Below, piece after piece: positions 49,054 through 58,076 of a stretch of 64,000 nt of DNA (its first letter is position 1; each line of letters opens with the position of its first letter). A model generated the notes under the pieces. That model worked only from the letters and a program-made list of their open reading frames with translations, did not search any database and was not told where the DNA came from. This stretch comes from Actinomadura macrotermitis (lineage in GTDB: Bacteria; Actinomycetota; Actinomycetes; Streptosporangiales; Streptosporangiaceae). The DNA lies in the NCBI RefSeq assembly GCF_009604375.1, contig NZ_WEGH01000002.1, positions 520,073 through 584,072 on the forward strand, written 5' to 3'. Position numbers and translations under genes: made by a program.

Positions 49054-49068
49054 CGCGGTGACGCGGGC

Positions 49069-50532
49069 TCACGCGTTGCCGGGGGCCTTGGTGAAGGGGA
49101 GCAGCAGGAGGGTGATGGCGAGGGCGGCGGCCGCGAAGGCCGCGCCGGTGAGGAAGGCGTCGTGGAAGACCATGGTGCGGGCCTGCAGGACGCGCTCGGG
49201 GTCGCCGCCGGCCCAGGAGGTGAGGTCGGCGACGCGGCGGAAGGCGACGGTGGCGGCGACGGCCAGGCCGAGGGCGCCGCCGACCTCCTGCGCGGTGTTG
49301 ATCATTCCGGCCGCCAGGCCCGACTCCTCGGGGCGGGAGCCGGCGAAGGCGGCGATCTGCACCGGCACGAAGGAGGTGCCGAGGCCGAGGCCGGTGATCA
49401 GGAAGGCGGGCAGCAGGTCGGTGAGGTAGGAGGCGTGGGCGGGGGCCTGCCAGAGCAGGGCCATGCCGGTGGCGGTGAGCGCGAGGCCGGCCAGCAGGAC
49501 CGGCTTGGCGGCGACCTTGGTGACGAGCTGGGAGGAGATCCCGGCGCCGACCGCGACGATGACGGCGAGCGGGACGTAGGCCAGGCCGGTCTTCAGCGGC
49601 GAGTAGTCCAGCACCTGCTGCATGAACAGGCTGGCGAAGAAGAACAGCGTGACGCAGGTGCCCAGCAGCAGGACCGCGGCCAGGTTGGCGGCGCTCAGCG
49701 ACCTGCGCTTGAACATCCCCAGCGGGACCAGCGGGTCCTTGGCGCGCAGCTCGATGACCACGAAGGCGGCCAGGAACGCCGCCGCCAGGGCGAAGCCGCC
49801 GTACAGCCGGACCGCGGGGACCGCGGAGTCGTCGACGGTCTGGCCGAGGCTGAAGATCAGGGCGATCAGGCCGGCGGTGAGGGTCACCGCGCCGGCGACG
49901 TCGAAGGAGCGGCGGCTCTCGGCGGCGCGGCTCTCGGCGACGATCCGGGGCGCCACCAGGGCGCCCAGCAGCCCGATGGGCACGTTGACGAAGAAGATCC
50001 AGCGCCAGCCCGGGCCGTCGGTGAGCAGGCCGCCCAGGGTGACGCCGGCGACGGCGGCGATGCCGCTGAGCGCGCCCCAGGCGCCGAGGGCCTTGTTGCG
50101 GGCGGGTCCCTCGGCGAAGTTGGCGGTCAGCAGCGACAGGGCGGCGGTGGCGATGAAGGCGGCGCCGAGGCCCTGGGCGCCGCGGGCGGTGATCAGCAGC
50201 GCGGCGTTGTGGGCGAGCCCGGCGGCCAGGGACGCGGCGGCGAACAGCAGCAGGCCGGTCTGCAGCATGCGGCGGCGGCCGAAGGTGTCGGCCAGCCGGC
50301 CGGCCAGCACCAGGAAACCGCCCAGCAGCATCCCGTAGGTGGTGACCAGGTACTGCAGCGAGGTCTGGGAGATGTGCAGCTGCTCCTCGATGGTGGGCAG
50401 CGCGACGTTGACGATCGACACGTCCAGGAAGGTCATGAATCCGGCCAGGCAGAGGAAGGCCAGGATCAGTCCGGGACGGTGGGCGGACGCCGGCTCGGTG
50501 CGGACGGCGGGCGGAGCTTGCTGGACGGTCAT
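49069..50532 (-). CDS. MFS drug efflux transporter, DHA2 (EmrB/QacA) type
   Basis: A 487-residue transporter with 14 predicted helices. FLDVSIVNVALPTIEEQLHI, the loop motif GRLADTFGRRRM and the motif C region WGALSGIAAVAGVTLGGLLT are typical of the drug:H+ antiporter-2 family. The ATG at 50532 follows GGAAG. It comes 55 bp after an NmrA-type reductase gene on the same strand and probably shares its transcript, with two operator-like dyads ahead of the pair. Confidence 0.93.
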   Translation of the reverse strand: MTVQQAPPAVRTEPASAHRPGLILAFLCLAGFMTFLDVSIVNVALPTIEEQLHISQTSLQYLVTTYGMLLGGFLVLAGRLADTFGRRRMLQTGLLLFAAASLAAGLAHNAALLITARGAQGLGAAFIATAALSLLTANFAEGPARNKALGAWGALSGIAAVAGVTLGGLLTDGPGWRWIFFVNVPIGLLGALVAPRIVAESRAAESRRSFDVAGAVTLTAGLIALIFSLGQTVDDSAVPAVRLYGGFALAAAFLAAFVVIELRAKDPLVPLGMFKRRSLSAANLAAVLLLGTCVTLFFFASLFMQQVLDYSPLKTGLAYVPLAVIVAVGAGISSQLVTKVAAKPVLLAGLALTATGMALLWQAPAHASYLTDLLPAFLITGLGLGTSFVPVQIAAFAGSRPEESGLAAGMINTAQEVGGALGLAVAATVAFRRVADLTSWAGGDPERVLQARTMVFHDAFLTGAAFAAAALAITLLLLPFTKAPGNA

Positions 50533-50587
50533 GCTGCTTCCTTAGGAAGGGGCGGCCGCCGGGGATCGCCCGGCGGCCGCGGAGGGG

Positions 50588-51409
50588 TTAGCGGAAGGCC
50601 GGGGCGTTGCGCCGGGCCCAGTCGGCGAAGGGGGTGGCGGAGCGGCCGAGCAGGTCGGCCAGGTGCGGGCTGACGCGCCGTTCCTCGTCGGTGGGTTCGC
50701 CGAGGATCGACAGGGTCCCCTCGACCACCGGCAGCGGCATGAACTGCGCCATCTGGTCGTGGGCCTCCTGCCGGGTCTGCTCGACGAAGGCGACCGGCTC
50801 GCCGATGGCGTCGGCGATGGCCGCCGCCCGCTCGCGCGGGGTGGTGGCCACCGGGCCGTTCAGGACGTAGGTGGCGCCCTTGTGGCCGTCCTCGCGCAGG
50901 ACGACGGCGGCGGCCGCGGCCACGTCGTCGGGGTCGACGAACGGCAGGGCGACGTCGGCGAAGGGGGCCGCCGCGGTCCGGTGCGCCCGGATCGGCTCGG
51001 CCCAGGCGAAGGCGTTGGAGGCCAGGCCGCCCGAGCGCAGCACCGTCCAGTCCAGCCCGCTGCCGGCGACGGCGGCCTCGAAGCGGGCCGGGTGCCGGTA
51101 GGCCTCGGGGCGGGTGCCCACGCCCTGCGAGGACAGCAGCACCACCTTGGTCACCCCGCTCTCGCGGGCCGCGGCGACGATGCCCTCGGGGTCCTCGCCG
51201 GCGACCAGCAGGAACAGGGCGCGGGCCCCGTCCAGGGCGGGCCGCAGGCCGGCCGGGTCGGCCAGGTCGGCGGCCACCGCCCGCACCCCGGCCGGCACGT
51301 CGTCCTGGGTGATCCGCCGGGCCACCGCCGTCACCTGCTCGCCCGCCTCGGCCAGCGTCCGCACCAGCGTCCGTCCGACGTTCCCGGTCGCACCCGTTAC
51401 CACGATCAT
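50588..51409 (-). CDS. NmrA/SDR-type NAD(P)H-binding protein
   Basis: A 273-residue Rossmann protein. IVVTGATGNVGRTLVRTLAE is the glycine-rich nucleotide motif, followed by VVLLSSQGVGTR and DWTVLRSGGLASNAFAWAEP. The active-site YxxxK of classical SDRs is absent, as in NmrA/QorB-like redox sensors and quinone reductases. The ATG at 51409 has GGAG six bases upstream. It is first in the pair with the MFS exporter, a common drug or electrophile stress arrangement. Confidence 0.9.
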   Translation of the reverse strand: MIVVTGATGNVGRTLVRTLAEAGEQVTAVARRITQDDVPAGVRAVAADLADPAGLRPALDGARALFLLVAGEDPEGIVAAARESGVTKVVLLSSQGVGTRPEAYRHPARFEAAVAGSGLDWTVLRSGGLASNAFAWAEPIRAHRTAAAPFADVALPFVDPDDVAAAAAVVLREDGHKGATYVLNGPVATTPRERAAAIADAIGEPVAFVEQTRQEAHDQMAQFMPLPVVEGTLSILGEPTDEERRVSPHLADLLGRSATPFADWARRNAPAFR

Positions 51410-51423
51410 GTTCCGCTCCAGTT

Positions 51424-51501
51424 AGTTAGTTGACTGACTTGATGAGAGGACAGTAGCACGCCGACCGGGGCGGCTGTCTATAGCGAGTTGGATGACCAAC
51501 T
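51424..51501 (-). promoter_or_regulatory. Two operator-like dyads upstream of the NmrA/MFS pair
   Basis: AGTTGG, four bases, CCAACT (51486-51501) is perfect and sits just upstream of a TATAGA -10-like box on the minus strand. AGTTAGT, two bases, ACTGACT (51424-51439; one mismatch) lies between that box and the start codon. The AGTTxG-type half sites fit MarR/HxlR regulators, but no such gene is adjacent. Confidence 0.45.
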
Positions 51502-51533
51502 AAAAAGGGGGCGGTGTGTCCGCCCCGCAGACG

Positions 51534-51571
51534 CCGAGAGGGCCCCGGACGGTCGTCCGGGGCCCTCTCGG
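51534..51571. terminator. Strong hairpin terminator of purL
   Basis: Perfect 17-bp arms, with CCGAGAGGGCCCCGGAC on the left and its complement on the right, and a 4-base loop GGTC, ending 8 bp beyond the purL stop. Confidence 0.88.
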
Positions 51572-51579
51572 GTCGTTCG

Positions 51580-54510
51580 TCAGCTGGTGTAGCTGGGGAG
51601 GGTGCTCTCGTGCGTCTCGCGGAGTTCGGCCAGCGGGATGGAGAACAGCTCCTGCTCCCCCTCCGCCGTGCGGCCCGACACCTGGAGCGAGTCGCCGCCG
51701 ATGACGCCGAGCTGGCTGACCGGCACGCCGGCCTGCTCGCAGAGGGCCGCCAGGCGGCCCTCGCTGCCCGGGCGGACGGCGACCATGCAGCGCGCCACCG
51801 ACTCGCTGAACAGCGCCACGAAGCCGTCGCCGGGCACCGTCACCCGCGCGCCGAGGCCGCCGCGCAGGCAGGACTCGACCAGGGCCTGCGACAGGCCGCC
51901 GTCCGACAGGTCGTGCGAGGCCGACAGCAGGCCCTCGCGGGCCGCCGCCACCAGCACCCCGGCGAGCGCGCGCTCGGCCGCCAGGTCGACCTTCGGCGGC
52001 AGGCCGCCCAGGTGGCCGTAGACGACGTGCGCCCATTCGGAGCCGCCGAACTCCTCGCGGGTCTCGCCGAGCAGCGCCAGCGTCGCGCCCTCGGAGATGA
52101 ACGCCATGTTCACCCGGCGGCGGACGTCGTCGTGCACGCCGAGCACGCCGATGACCGGCGTCGGGTTGATCGGCGTGCTGCCGGTCTGGTTGTAGAACGA
52201 CACGTTGCCGCCGGTCACCGGCACGCCCAGGTACTGGCACGCGTCGGCCAGGCCGGTGACGGCCTGGGAGAACTGCCACATCACGCCCGGGTCCTCGGGG
52301 GAGCCGAAGTTCAGGCAGTTGGTGACGGCCAGCGGGCGGGCGCCGGTCGCGGCGACGTTGCGGTAGGCCTCCGACAGCGCCAGCTGGGCGCCGGCGTAGG
52401 GGTCCAGGCGGGTGTAGCGGCCGTTGCCGTCCAGCGACAGCGCGATGCCGAGCCCGGACTCGTCGTCGATGCGGACGATGCCGGCGTCCTCCGGCATGGC
52501 CTGCACGGTGTTGCCGAGGACGTACCGGTCGTACTGGGAGGTCACCCAGGTCTTGGACGCCAGGTTCGGCGAGCCGGCCAGCCACAGCACGGTGCGGCGC
52601 AGCTCGTCGCCGGTGGACGGGCGGGTGAGCCGGCCGGGCGTGTCGGACTGCAGGCCGCCGAGGTCGGCCGGCGGCGCGAGCGGGCGCTCGTAGACCGGGC
52701 CCTCGTCGGCGGCGGTGCCGGGCGGGATGTCGACGATCGTCTCGCCGCGCCAGGTCATGACCAGGCGGCCGGTGTCGGTGACCTCGCCGATGACGGTGGC
52801 CGGGATCTCCCACTTGGCGCAGATGTCGAGGAACGCCGCGACCTTGGCGGGCTCGACGACCGCCATCATGCGCTCCTGCGACTCGCTCATGAGGATCTCC
52901 TCAGGCAGCAGCGTCGCGTCGCGCAGCGGGACGGCGTCCAGCTCGACCCGCATGCCGCCGGTGCCGGCGGCGGCGAGCTCGGTGGTGGCGCAGGAGACGC
53001 CGGCCGCGCCGAGGTCCTGGATGCCGACGACCAGGTCGGCGTGGAACAGCTCCAGGCAGCACTCGATGAGCAGCTTCTCCATGAAGGGGTCGCCGACCTG
53101 CACGCTCGGCCGCTTGGCCTGCGACTCCTCGTCGAAGGTGGCGCTGGCCAGCACCGACGCGCCGCCGATGCCGTCGGGGCCGGTGCCGGCGCCGAACAGG
53201 ATCACCTTGTTGCCGGGGCCGGGGGCCACCGCGCGCTTGATGTCGCCGTGCTTCATCACGCCCACGCACAGGGCGTTGACCAGCGGGTTCTGCGCGTAGC
53301 AGGCGTCGAAGACGGTCTCGCCGCCGATGTTGGGCAGGCCGAGGGAGTTGCCGTAGCCGCCGACGCCGGCGACGACGCCGGGCAGCACCCGCTGGGTGTC
53401 GGGGGCGTCGGCCGGGCCGAACCGCAGCGAGTCCATGACGGCGACGGGGCGAGCGCCCATCGACATGATGTCGCGGACGATGCCGCCGACGCCGGTCGCC
53501 GCGCCCTGGTAGGGCTCGACGTAGGAGGGGTGGTTGTGCGACTCGACCTTGAAGGTCACCGCCCAGCCCTGGCCGACGTCGACGACGCCGGCGTTCTCCC
53601 CCATGCCGACCAGCAGCGCGTCGGTCTGCGGGACCTTGTCGCCGAACTGGCGCAGGTGCACCTTGGAGGACTTGTAGGAGCAGTGCTCGCTCCACATCAC
53701 CGAGTAGATCGCCAGCTCGGCGGAGGTGGGGCGGCGGCCGAGGATGGCGCGGACGCGCTGGTACTCCTCGTCCTTCATGCCGAGCTCGGCGAAGGGCTGC
53801 GGCCGCTCGGGCGTCTTCGCGGCGATCGCGACGGTGTCGGTCCCGGCCGGCGCGGGCACGGGCGCGGGCGCCGGGGCCTGGACGTCCGGGGACGTCACGG
53901 TCGGGTCGGTCTCGGCGGCGAGGGCCTTGACGAAGTCGCGCGCGGGGTCGCCGGCCGGCTCGGGCTCGGCCGGCACGACCGGCTGCGGGCCGGTGCCGGG
54001 GCCGGCGACGGGGCGGTCGCCGAGGACCGGCTGGGGGCCGGTGCCGGGGCGCTCCTCGGCGGCCGGGACGACCGGCTGCGGCCCGGTGCCGGGACCGGCG
54101 ACCGGCCGGTCGCCGACGACCGGCTGCGGGCCGGTGCCGAACACCGGCTGCGGGCCGGTTCCGACGACGGGCTGCGGGCCCGTGCCGAAGCCGCCCAGCG
54201 GGTGCTCGCCGGAGGTCTGCTGCTGCGCGGGCTCCTGGCCGGGCTCGAAGCGGACCAGCGGCTGCGGGCCGGACTCGGCGGCCGGGACGGCCGGCTGCGG
54301 GCCGGTGCCGCTCTCGGCGGCGGGCCCGGCGGCCTCGTCCTCCTCCAGGATCGCCCCGTAGGCCTGCGACACGGCCGGGTCCACGGCGTGCAGCTCGGGG
54401 TCGTCGGCGTCGTCCTTGAGGTCGCGGATCCACTCCATCGACGGCTCGTCGGCGCGGGGCCTGCGGGCGTCCTCCGGCTCGCCGGGGACGTTCGGGCGCT
54501 GCTCGCTCAT
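51580..54510 (-). CDS. purL: Phosphoribosylformylglycinamidine synthase subunit PurL, with N-terminal extension
   Basis: A 976-residue PurL, about 220 longer than usual. The enzyme body starts near residue 224 ([20 protein letters not shown]) and continues with [40 protein letters not shown] and [11 protein letters not shown]. It makes FGAM with PurQ and PurS. Residues 1-222 are an acidic helix-like head ([17 protein letters not shown]) plus a linker with repeated GTGPQP. The ATG at 54510 overlaps the purQ stop as ATGA, which supports translation from here. Confidence 0.95.
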   Translation of the reverse strand: MSEQRPNVPGEPEDARRPRADEPSMEWIRDLKDDADDPELHAVDPAVSQAYGAILEEDEAAGPAAESGTGPQPAVPAAESGPQPLVRFEPGQEPAQQQTSGEHPLGGFGTGPQPVVGTGPQPVFGTGPQPVVGDRPVAGPGTGPQPVVPAAEERPGTGPQPVLGDRPVAGPGTGPQPVVPAEPEPAGDPARDFVKALAAETDPTVTSPDVQAPAPAPVPAPAGTDTVAIAAKTPERPQPFAELGMKDEEYQRVRAILGRRPTSAELAIYSVMWSEHCSYKSSKVHLRQFGDKVPQTDALLVGMGENAGVVDVGQGWAVTFKVESHNHPSYVEPYQGAATGVGGIVRDIMSMGARPVAVMDSLRFGPADAPDTQRVLPGVVAGVGGYGNSLGLPNIGGETVFDACYAQNPLVNALCVGVMKHGDIKRAVAPGPGNKVILFGAGTGPDGIGGASVLASATFDEESQAKRPSVQVGDPFMEKLLIECCLELFHADLVVGIQDLGAAGVSCATTELAAAGTGGMRVELDAVPLRDATLLPEEILMSESQERMMAVVEPAKVAAFLDICAKWEIPATVIGEVTDTGRLVMTWRGETIVDIPPGTAADEGPVYERPLAPPADLGGLQSDTPGRLTRPSTGDELRRTVLWLAGSPNLASKTWVTSQYDRYVLGNTVQAMPEDAGIVRIDDESGLGIALSLDGNGRYTRLDPYAGAQLALSEAYRNVAATGARPLAVTNCLNFGSPEDPGVMWQFSQAVTGLADACQYLGVPVTGGNVSFYNQTGSTPINPTPVIGVLGVHDDVRRRVNMAFISEGATLALLGETREEFGGSEWAHVVYGHLGGLPPKVDLAAERALAGVLVAAAREGLLSASHDLSDGGLSQALVESCLRGGLGARVTVPGDGFVALFSESVARCMVAVRPGSEGRLAALCEQAGVPVSQLGVIGGDSLQVSGRTAEGEQELFSIPLAELRETHESTLPSYTS
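53971..54312 (-). repeat. GTGPQP repeat segment inside purL
   Basis: Encodes residues 67-180 of PurL. Seven copies of GTGPQP and one of ESGPQP occur, mostly followed by V-V/F/L, some separated by GDRPVAGP. The DNA copies are visibly near-identical, so they could expand or contract by recombination; units are multiples of three bases, so the frame is kept. Confidence 0.9.
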
Positions 54511-55187
54511 GCGTTGACCAGTCTCTTGACGATCGAGGTGAAGAAGCCGAGGCCGTCGGTGGACGGCCCGGTGAGGGACTCCACGGCGTGCTCGGGGTGC
54601 GGCATGAGGCCGACCACGTTGCCGGCCTCGTTACGGACCCCCGCGATGTCGTTGAGGGAGCCGTTGGGGTTCAGGTCCAGGTAGCGCGCCACGACCAGGC
54701 CCTCGCCCTCGATCCGGGCGAGCGTCTCGGCGTCGGCGCTGTAGCGGCCGTCGGCGTTCTTGACCGGGATCACGATCTCCTGGCCGGTGCTGTACTCGGC
54801 CGTCCAGGCGGTGTCGGCGCTGTCGATCCGCAGCCGCTGGTCGCGGCAGACGAAGTGCAGGCCCGCGTTCGGCAGCAGCGCGCCCGGCAGCAGGTGCGAC
54901 TCGCACAGCACCTGGAAGCCGTTGCAGATGCCGAGCACGGGCAGGCCGCGCCCGGCCGCGGCGACCAGCTCCGTCATGATGGGGGCGAACCGGGCGATCG
55001 CGCCGGCCCGCAGGTAGTCGCCGTAGGAGAAACCGCCGGGCAGCACCACCGCGTCCACGCCCTGCAGGTCGTGGTCGGCGTGCCAGAGGGCGACCGGTTC
55101 GGCGCCGGCGAGCCGGACGGCCCGTGCGGCGTCCCTGTCGTCCAGCGAACCTGGGAAGGTGATGACCCCAACCCGGGCAGCGTTCAT
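54507..55187 (-). CDS. purQ: Phosphoribosylformylglycinamidine synthase subunit PurQ
   Basis: The 226-residue glutaminase partner of Pur[21 protein letters not shown] opens the class I amidotransferase domain. The nucleophile Cys is in [11 protein letters not shown], and the His/Glu pair is in [11 protein letters not shown]. It releases ammonia from glutamine for PurL. The stop overlaps the purL start. It lies downstream of an RsbW-like gene rather than directly after purS. Confidence 0.96.
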   Translation of the reverse strand: MNAARVGVITFPGSLDDRDAARAVRLAGAEPVALWHADHDLQGVDAVVLPGGFSYGDYLRAGAIARFAPIMTELVAAAGRGLPVLGICNGFQVLCESHLLPGALLPNAGLHFVCRDQRLRIDSADTAWTAEYSTGQEIVIPVKNADGRYSADAETLARIEGEGLVVARYLDLNPNGSLNDIAGVRNEAGNVVGLMPHPEHAVESLTGPSTDGLGFFTSIVKRLVNA

Positions 55188-55324
55188 CGCTTCAGTTCCT
55201 TCGGTGCGATCTTCGCCCGCCGGGGCAGGCGAGCGCCATGCTGTGAGGGGGACCGGAAGAGGGCCGGGTTACACGCCCGCCATCCCCGATGGAGGCGCCG
55301 TTATCCCCCCGCGCGGGTCCTAAT

Positions 55325-55774
55325 CTACCCGGCGCTGTGCATGAGCTCGCGTTCGAGGCGGCGGATCAGCGCCTCGTCCCGCCAGGTCAGCCGCTTCCGC
55401 AGGTGAACGACGGTGCCGCGGCCGTCGCCGGTGTCGATGTCCAGTTCGTCCACCAGCGCGCGCATGATGCGGATGCCGCGTCCGGACTCGGCCATGTCCC
55501 CCGGGTCGTCGTCCGGCGCCTGCCGCAGCCCGCGGCCCCAGTCCATGATCCGCAGCCGGCAGCCCTCGTCGTCGACCTGGCCGGTCACCTCGTAGGTGCC
55601 GGTGGCGCGGGCGTGCTGGACCACGTTGGTGCAGGCCTCCGAGACGGCGACGAGCAGATCGGCGACGCAGTCCTCGGCGACGCCGAGGCCGCGCAGCGCG
55701 TCGCCCACGACCCGGCGGACGACCGGGATGCTCAGTGCCTCGCGGGGCAATGCCAGCGAGAACTTCATGTCCAC
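55325..55774 (-). CDS. RsbW-like ATP-binding anti-sigma factor/kinase
   Basis: A 149-residue GHKL-fold protein with N box AVSEACTNVVQHA, G1 box IMDWGRGLRQ and G2 box ESGRGIRIMRAL, all intact. Members bind or phosphorylate anti-sigma antagonists in general-stress regulation. The GTG at 55774 lies six bases after GAGGTGACC, a strong site. It stands between purS and purQ on the same strand, with gaps of 137 and 155 bp. No cognate sigma factor or antagonist is nearby, so its partner is elsewhere. Confidence 0.9.
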   Translation of the reverse strand: MDMKFSLALPREALSIPVVRRVVGDALRGLGVAEDCVADLLVAVSEACTNVVQHARATGTYEVTGQVDDEGCRLRIMDWGRGLRQAPDDDPGDMAESGRGIRIMRALVDELDIDTGDGRGTVVHLRKRLTWRDEALIRRLERELMHSAG

Positions 55775-55929
55775 CGGTCACCTCGTGTCATTCCCAGGCC
55801 CCCCTGGTCGGACTCCGGGTCCGAAGACTCGACGAAGCTAAAGCTTCCCCGGCGGAATCTTCCGTAATCGCTACAGTGACCGGACTTTTCGTGAACCCGG
55901 GGTGACGTCGGGCACACGATTTCCGGGGA

Positions 55930-56172
55930 TCAGAGGACGCGCACCTCGAAGTCCTCGATCACCGGGTTGGCCAGCAGCGTCTCGGCGATCTTGCGGACCC
56001 GCTCGAGCGCCGCCTCGTCGGCCTCCCCGTCGATCTCCACCTCGAACCGCTTGCCCTGCCGGACGGCGGTGACGCCCTCGTAGCCCAGCTGCGGCAGCTT
56101 CCGGGCGATCGCCTGGCCCTGCGGGTCCAGGATCTCCGGCTTGAGCATGACGTCGACGACGACGCGCGACAC
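55930..56172 (-). CDS. purS: Phosphoribosylformylglycinamidine synthase subunit PurS
   Basis: The 80-residue small subunit that bridges PurL and PurQ. SRVVVDVMLKPEILDPQGQA, LGYEGVTAVRQGKRFEVEID and LLANPVIEDFEVRVL match the family end to end. The GTG at 56172 follows AGAGGGGG, and upstream frame extension is promoter DNA. It is first in the purS-(rsbW-like)-purQ-purL series. Confidence 0.96.
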   Translation of the reverse strand: MSRVVVDVMLKPEILDPQGQAIARKLPQLGYEGVTAVRQGKRFEVEIDGEADEAALERVRKIAETLLANPVIEDFEVRVL

Positions 56173-56279
56173 GATCGCCCCCTCTTGATCAGCGCTTTTC
56201 CTTATCGCCTGAAGCGTACGGCACCATGACAGGGCACGGCCCACCCGTCCCCACGGAACTCTCACCACGGAGCATCCCG

Positions 56280-57899
56280 ATGAACGTCGACGACCTGACC
56301 CCGCCGGAGCGCCTGCTCTGGGAGGCGTTCCCGCGCGGCGAGGCGGTCGACCTGGCGGGCCCGGACACGGCGCTGAACGACGTCGCCTACGCGGCCCGCT
56401 GGGGGCCCGAGCGGATCGTGCGGGCCGAGGTGCTGGTGGCGCTGCTGGCGGGCGCCGCCGAGCCCGAGCCGGGGCAGGTCGCGGCGGTGCGGCTGTCGGG
56501 CGCGCGGATCACCGGCTCGCTGAACCTCGGGCACGCCCAGGTGGGCGTGCCGCTGGCGCTGACCCGGTGCGCGTTCGACGAGGCGCCGCACCTGTACTGG
56601 GCGTCGATGAGCAGCATCCACCTGATGCGCTGCCGGCTGCCGGGCCTGGTCGCGTCCGGCACCCGGGTGGACGGGCACCTGTGGCTGGAGGGCAGCCGGA
56701 TCGACGGCGGCCTCTGGCTGGACGGCGCCCACATCACCGGCATCTTGAACATGTCGGGCGTGCAGCTGGCCAACCCCGGCGGCGACGCGCTGCTCGCCGA
56801 CCGGCTCACCGTGGACGCCAACGTCTACTGCGACCGGGGCTTCACCGCCAACGGCGAGGTGCGGCTGCCCGGCGCCCGCGTCGGCGGCCAGCTGATCTTC
56901 CGCGAGGCGCACCTGCACAACGAGGGCGGCGCGGCCCTGTACGCCAGCCGGCTGGACGTGGCCGCCAACGTGTTCTGCGACGGCGGCTTCACCGCCAACG
57001 GCGCGGTCCGGCTGCGCGGCGCCCGCGTCGGCGGCTACCTGTCGTTCGTCGGCGCGCGGATCACCCATCCCGGGCAGACCGCGCTGAACGCCGACGACCT
57101 CACCGTGGAGACCGACGTCTACTGCTCCGACGGCTTCGCCGTCGAGGGCGAGGTGAGCTTCGCCGGCGCCCGGGTGACCGGCCAGCTCAACCTGCGCGGC
57201 GCCGTCCTGTCGCACGAGGCGGGCACCGCGCTCAGCCTGCAGCGGCTGCAGGCCGAGGAGGTGCTGCTGCGGCCGGCCGAGGCGCCGCGCGGCACCGTCG
57301 ACCTGTCCTACGCCAAGATCAGCGTGCTCCGGGACGAGGCCGCGACCTGGCCGGGCCGCCTGCAGCTGGACGGCCTGCAGTACGAGAACCTCGAACCGCC
57401 CATGTCGGCCCGCGAGCGGCTGGCCTGGCTGCGCCGCGACACCGACGGCTACCAGCCGCAGCCCTACGAGCGGCTCGCGCAGACCTACCGCGTCCTCGGC
57501 CTGGACGCCGACGGCCGCTCGGTGCTGCTGGCCAAGGCCCGCGACCGGCGGCAGACGCAGGGGCTGCCGCGCAAGGTCGTCGGCTGGTTCCAGGACGTCC
57601 TGGTCGGCTACGGCTACCGCCCGTTCCGCGCCGCGAGCTGGCTGGCGGGCCTGCTGGCGTTCGGCACGATCGTGTTCACCCTGCACAAGCCGGACGTCCT
57701 GGACGACGGCCACCACCCGCATTTCAATGCGTTCCTGTACACCCTGGACCTGCTGCTGCCGATCGGCACCCTCGGCCAGGAGGTCGAGTACGCCCCGAAG
57801 GGCGTCTACCAGTGGATCGCCGACTTCCTGGTCGTCGCGGGCCTCCTGCTCGGCCTGACCGTGGCCGCCGGCGCCACCCGCGCCCTGTCGCGGGAGTGA
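56280..57899 (+). CDS. Beta-helix repeat protein with C-terminal membrane helices
   Basis: A 539-residue protein. After MNVDDLTPPERLLWEAFPRG, residues 65-380 are repeats such as LSGARITGSLNLGHAQV, LPGARVGGQLIFREAHLH and FAGARVTGQLNLRGAVLS, typical of a right-handed beta-helix. A helical region follows (ARERLAWLRRDTDGYQPQPY), then two membrane helices at about 460-480 and 510-535 flanking an outer loop. Streptomyces homologues are often called membrane-associated oxidoreductases, without evidence in this sequence. The ATG at 56280 follows GGAG. It is divergent from purS. Confidence 0.82.
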   Translation: MNVDDLTPPERLLWEAFPRGEAVDLAGPDTALNDVAYAARWGPERIVRAEVLVALLAGAAEPEPGQVAAVRLSGARITGSLNLGHAQVGVPLALTRCAFDEAPHLYWASMSSIHLMRCRLPGLVASGTRVDGHLWLEGSRIDGGLWLDGAHITGILNMSGVQLANPGGDALLADRLTVDANVYCDRGFTANGEVRLPGARVGGQLIFREAHLHNEGGAALYASRLDVAANVFCDGGFTANGAVRLRGARVGGYLSFVGARITHPGQTALNADDLTVETDVYCSDGFAVEGEVSFAGARVTGQLNLRGAVLSHEAGTALSLQRLQAEEVLLRPAEAPRGTVDLSYAKISVLRDEAATWPGRLQLDGLQYENLEPPMSARERLAWLRRDTDGYQPQPYERLAQTYRVLGLDADGRSVLLAKARDRRQTQGLPRKVVGWFQDVLVGYGYRPFRAASWLAGLLAFGTIVFTLHKPDVLDDGHHPHFNAFLYTLDLLLPIGTLGQEVEYAPKGVYQWIADFLVVAGLLLGLTVAAGATRALSRE

Positions 57900-58076
57900 T
57901 GGTGCAACGGCGGGACCGGGGGTAGAGATCGGAGTAATCGGGGGCTTGCGCCTCCGGGTGTGATGTCTGCCACGATGGCTTTGGTGGCGTTCGTCCCCTT
58001 ATCCGGGGGCGGGGGCCGCTGACATCGGCCGGCAGCGGCGATCCCGTGGGCCGGCCCCGACCGAGGAGTGTCTTCG

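Noticed and set aside
53971..54312. Repeat array considered as CRISPR or intergenic repeats
   Set aside because: The copies are in-frame codons for GTGPQP inside purL, with no spacers of constant length and no cas genes.
51514..54684. Plus-strand open frame of about 1050 codons opposite purL
   Set aside because: The whole frame mirrors PurL codon bias; purL itself is fixed by conserved motifs and its overlap with purQ.
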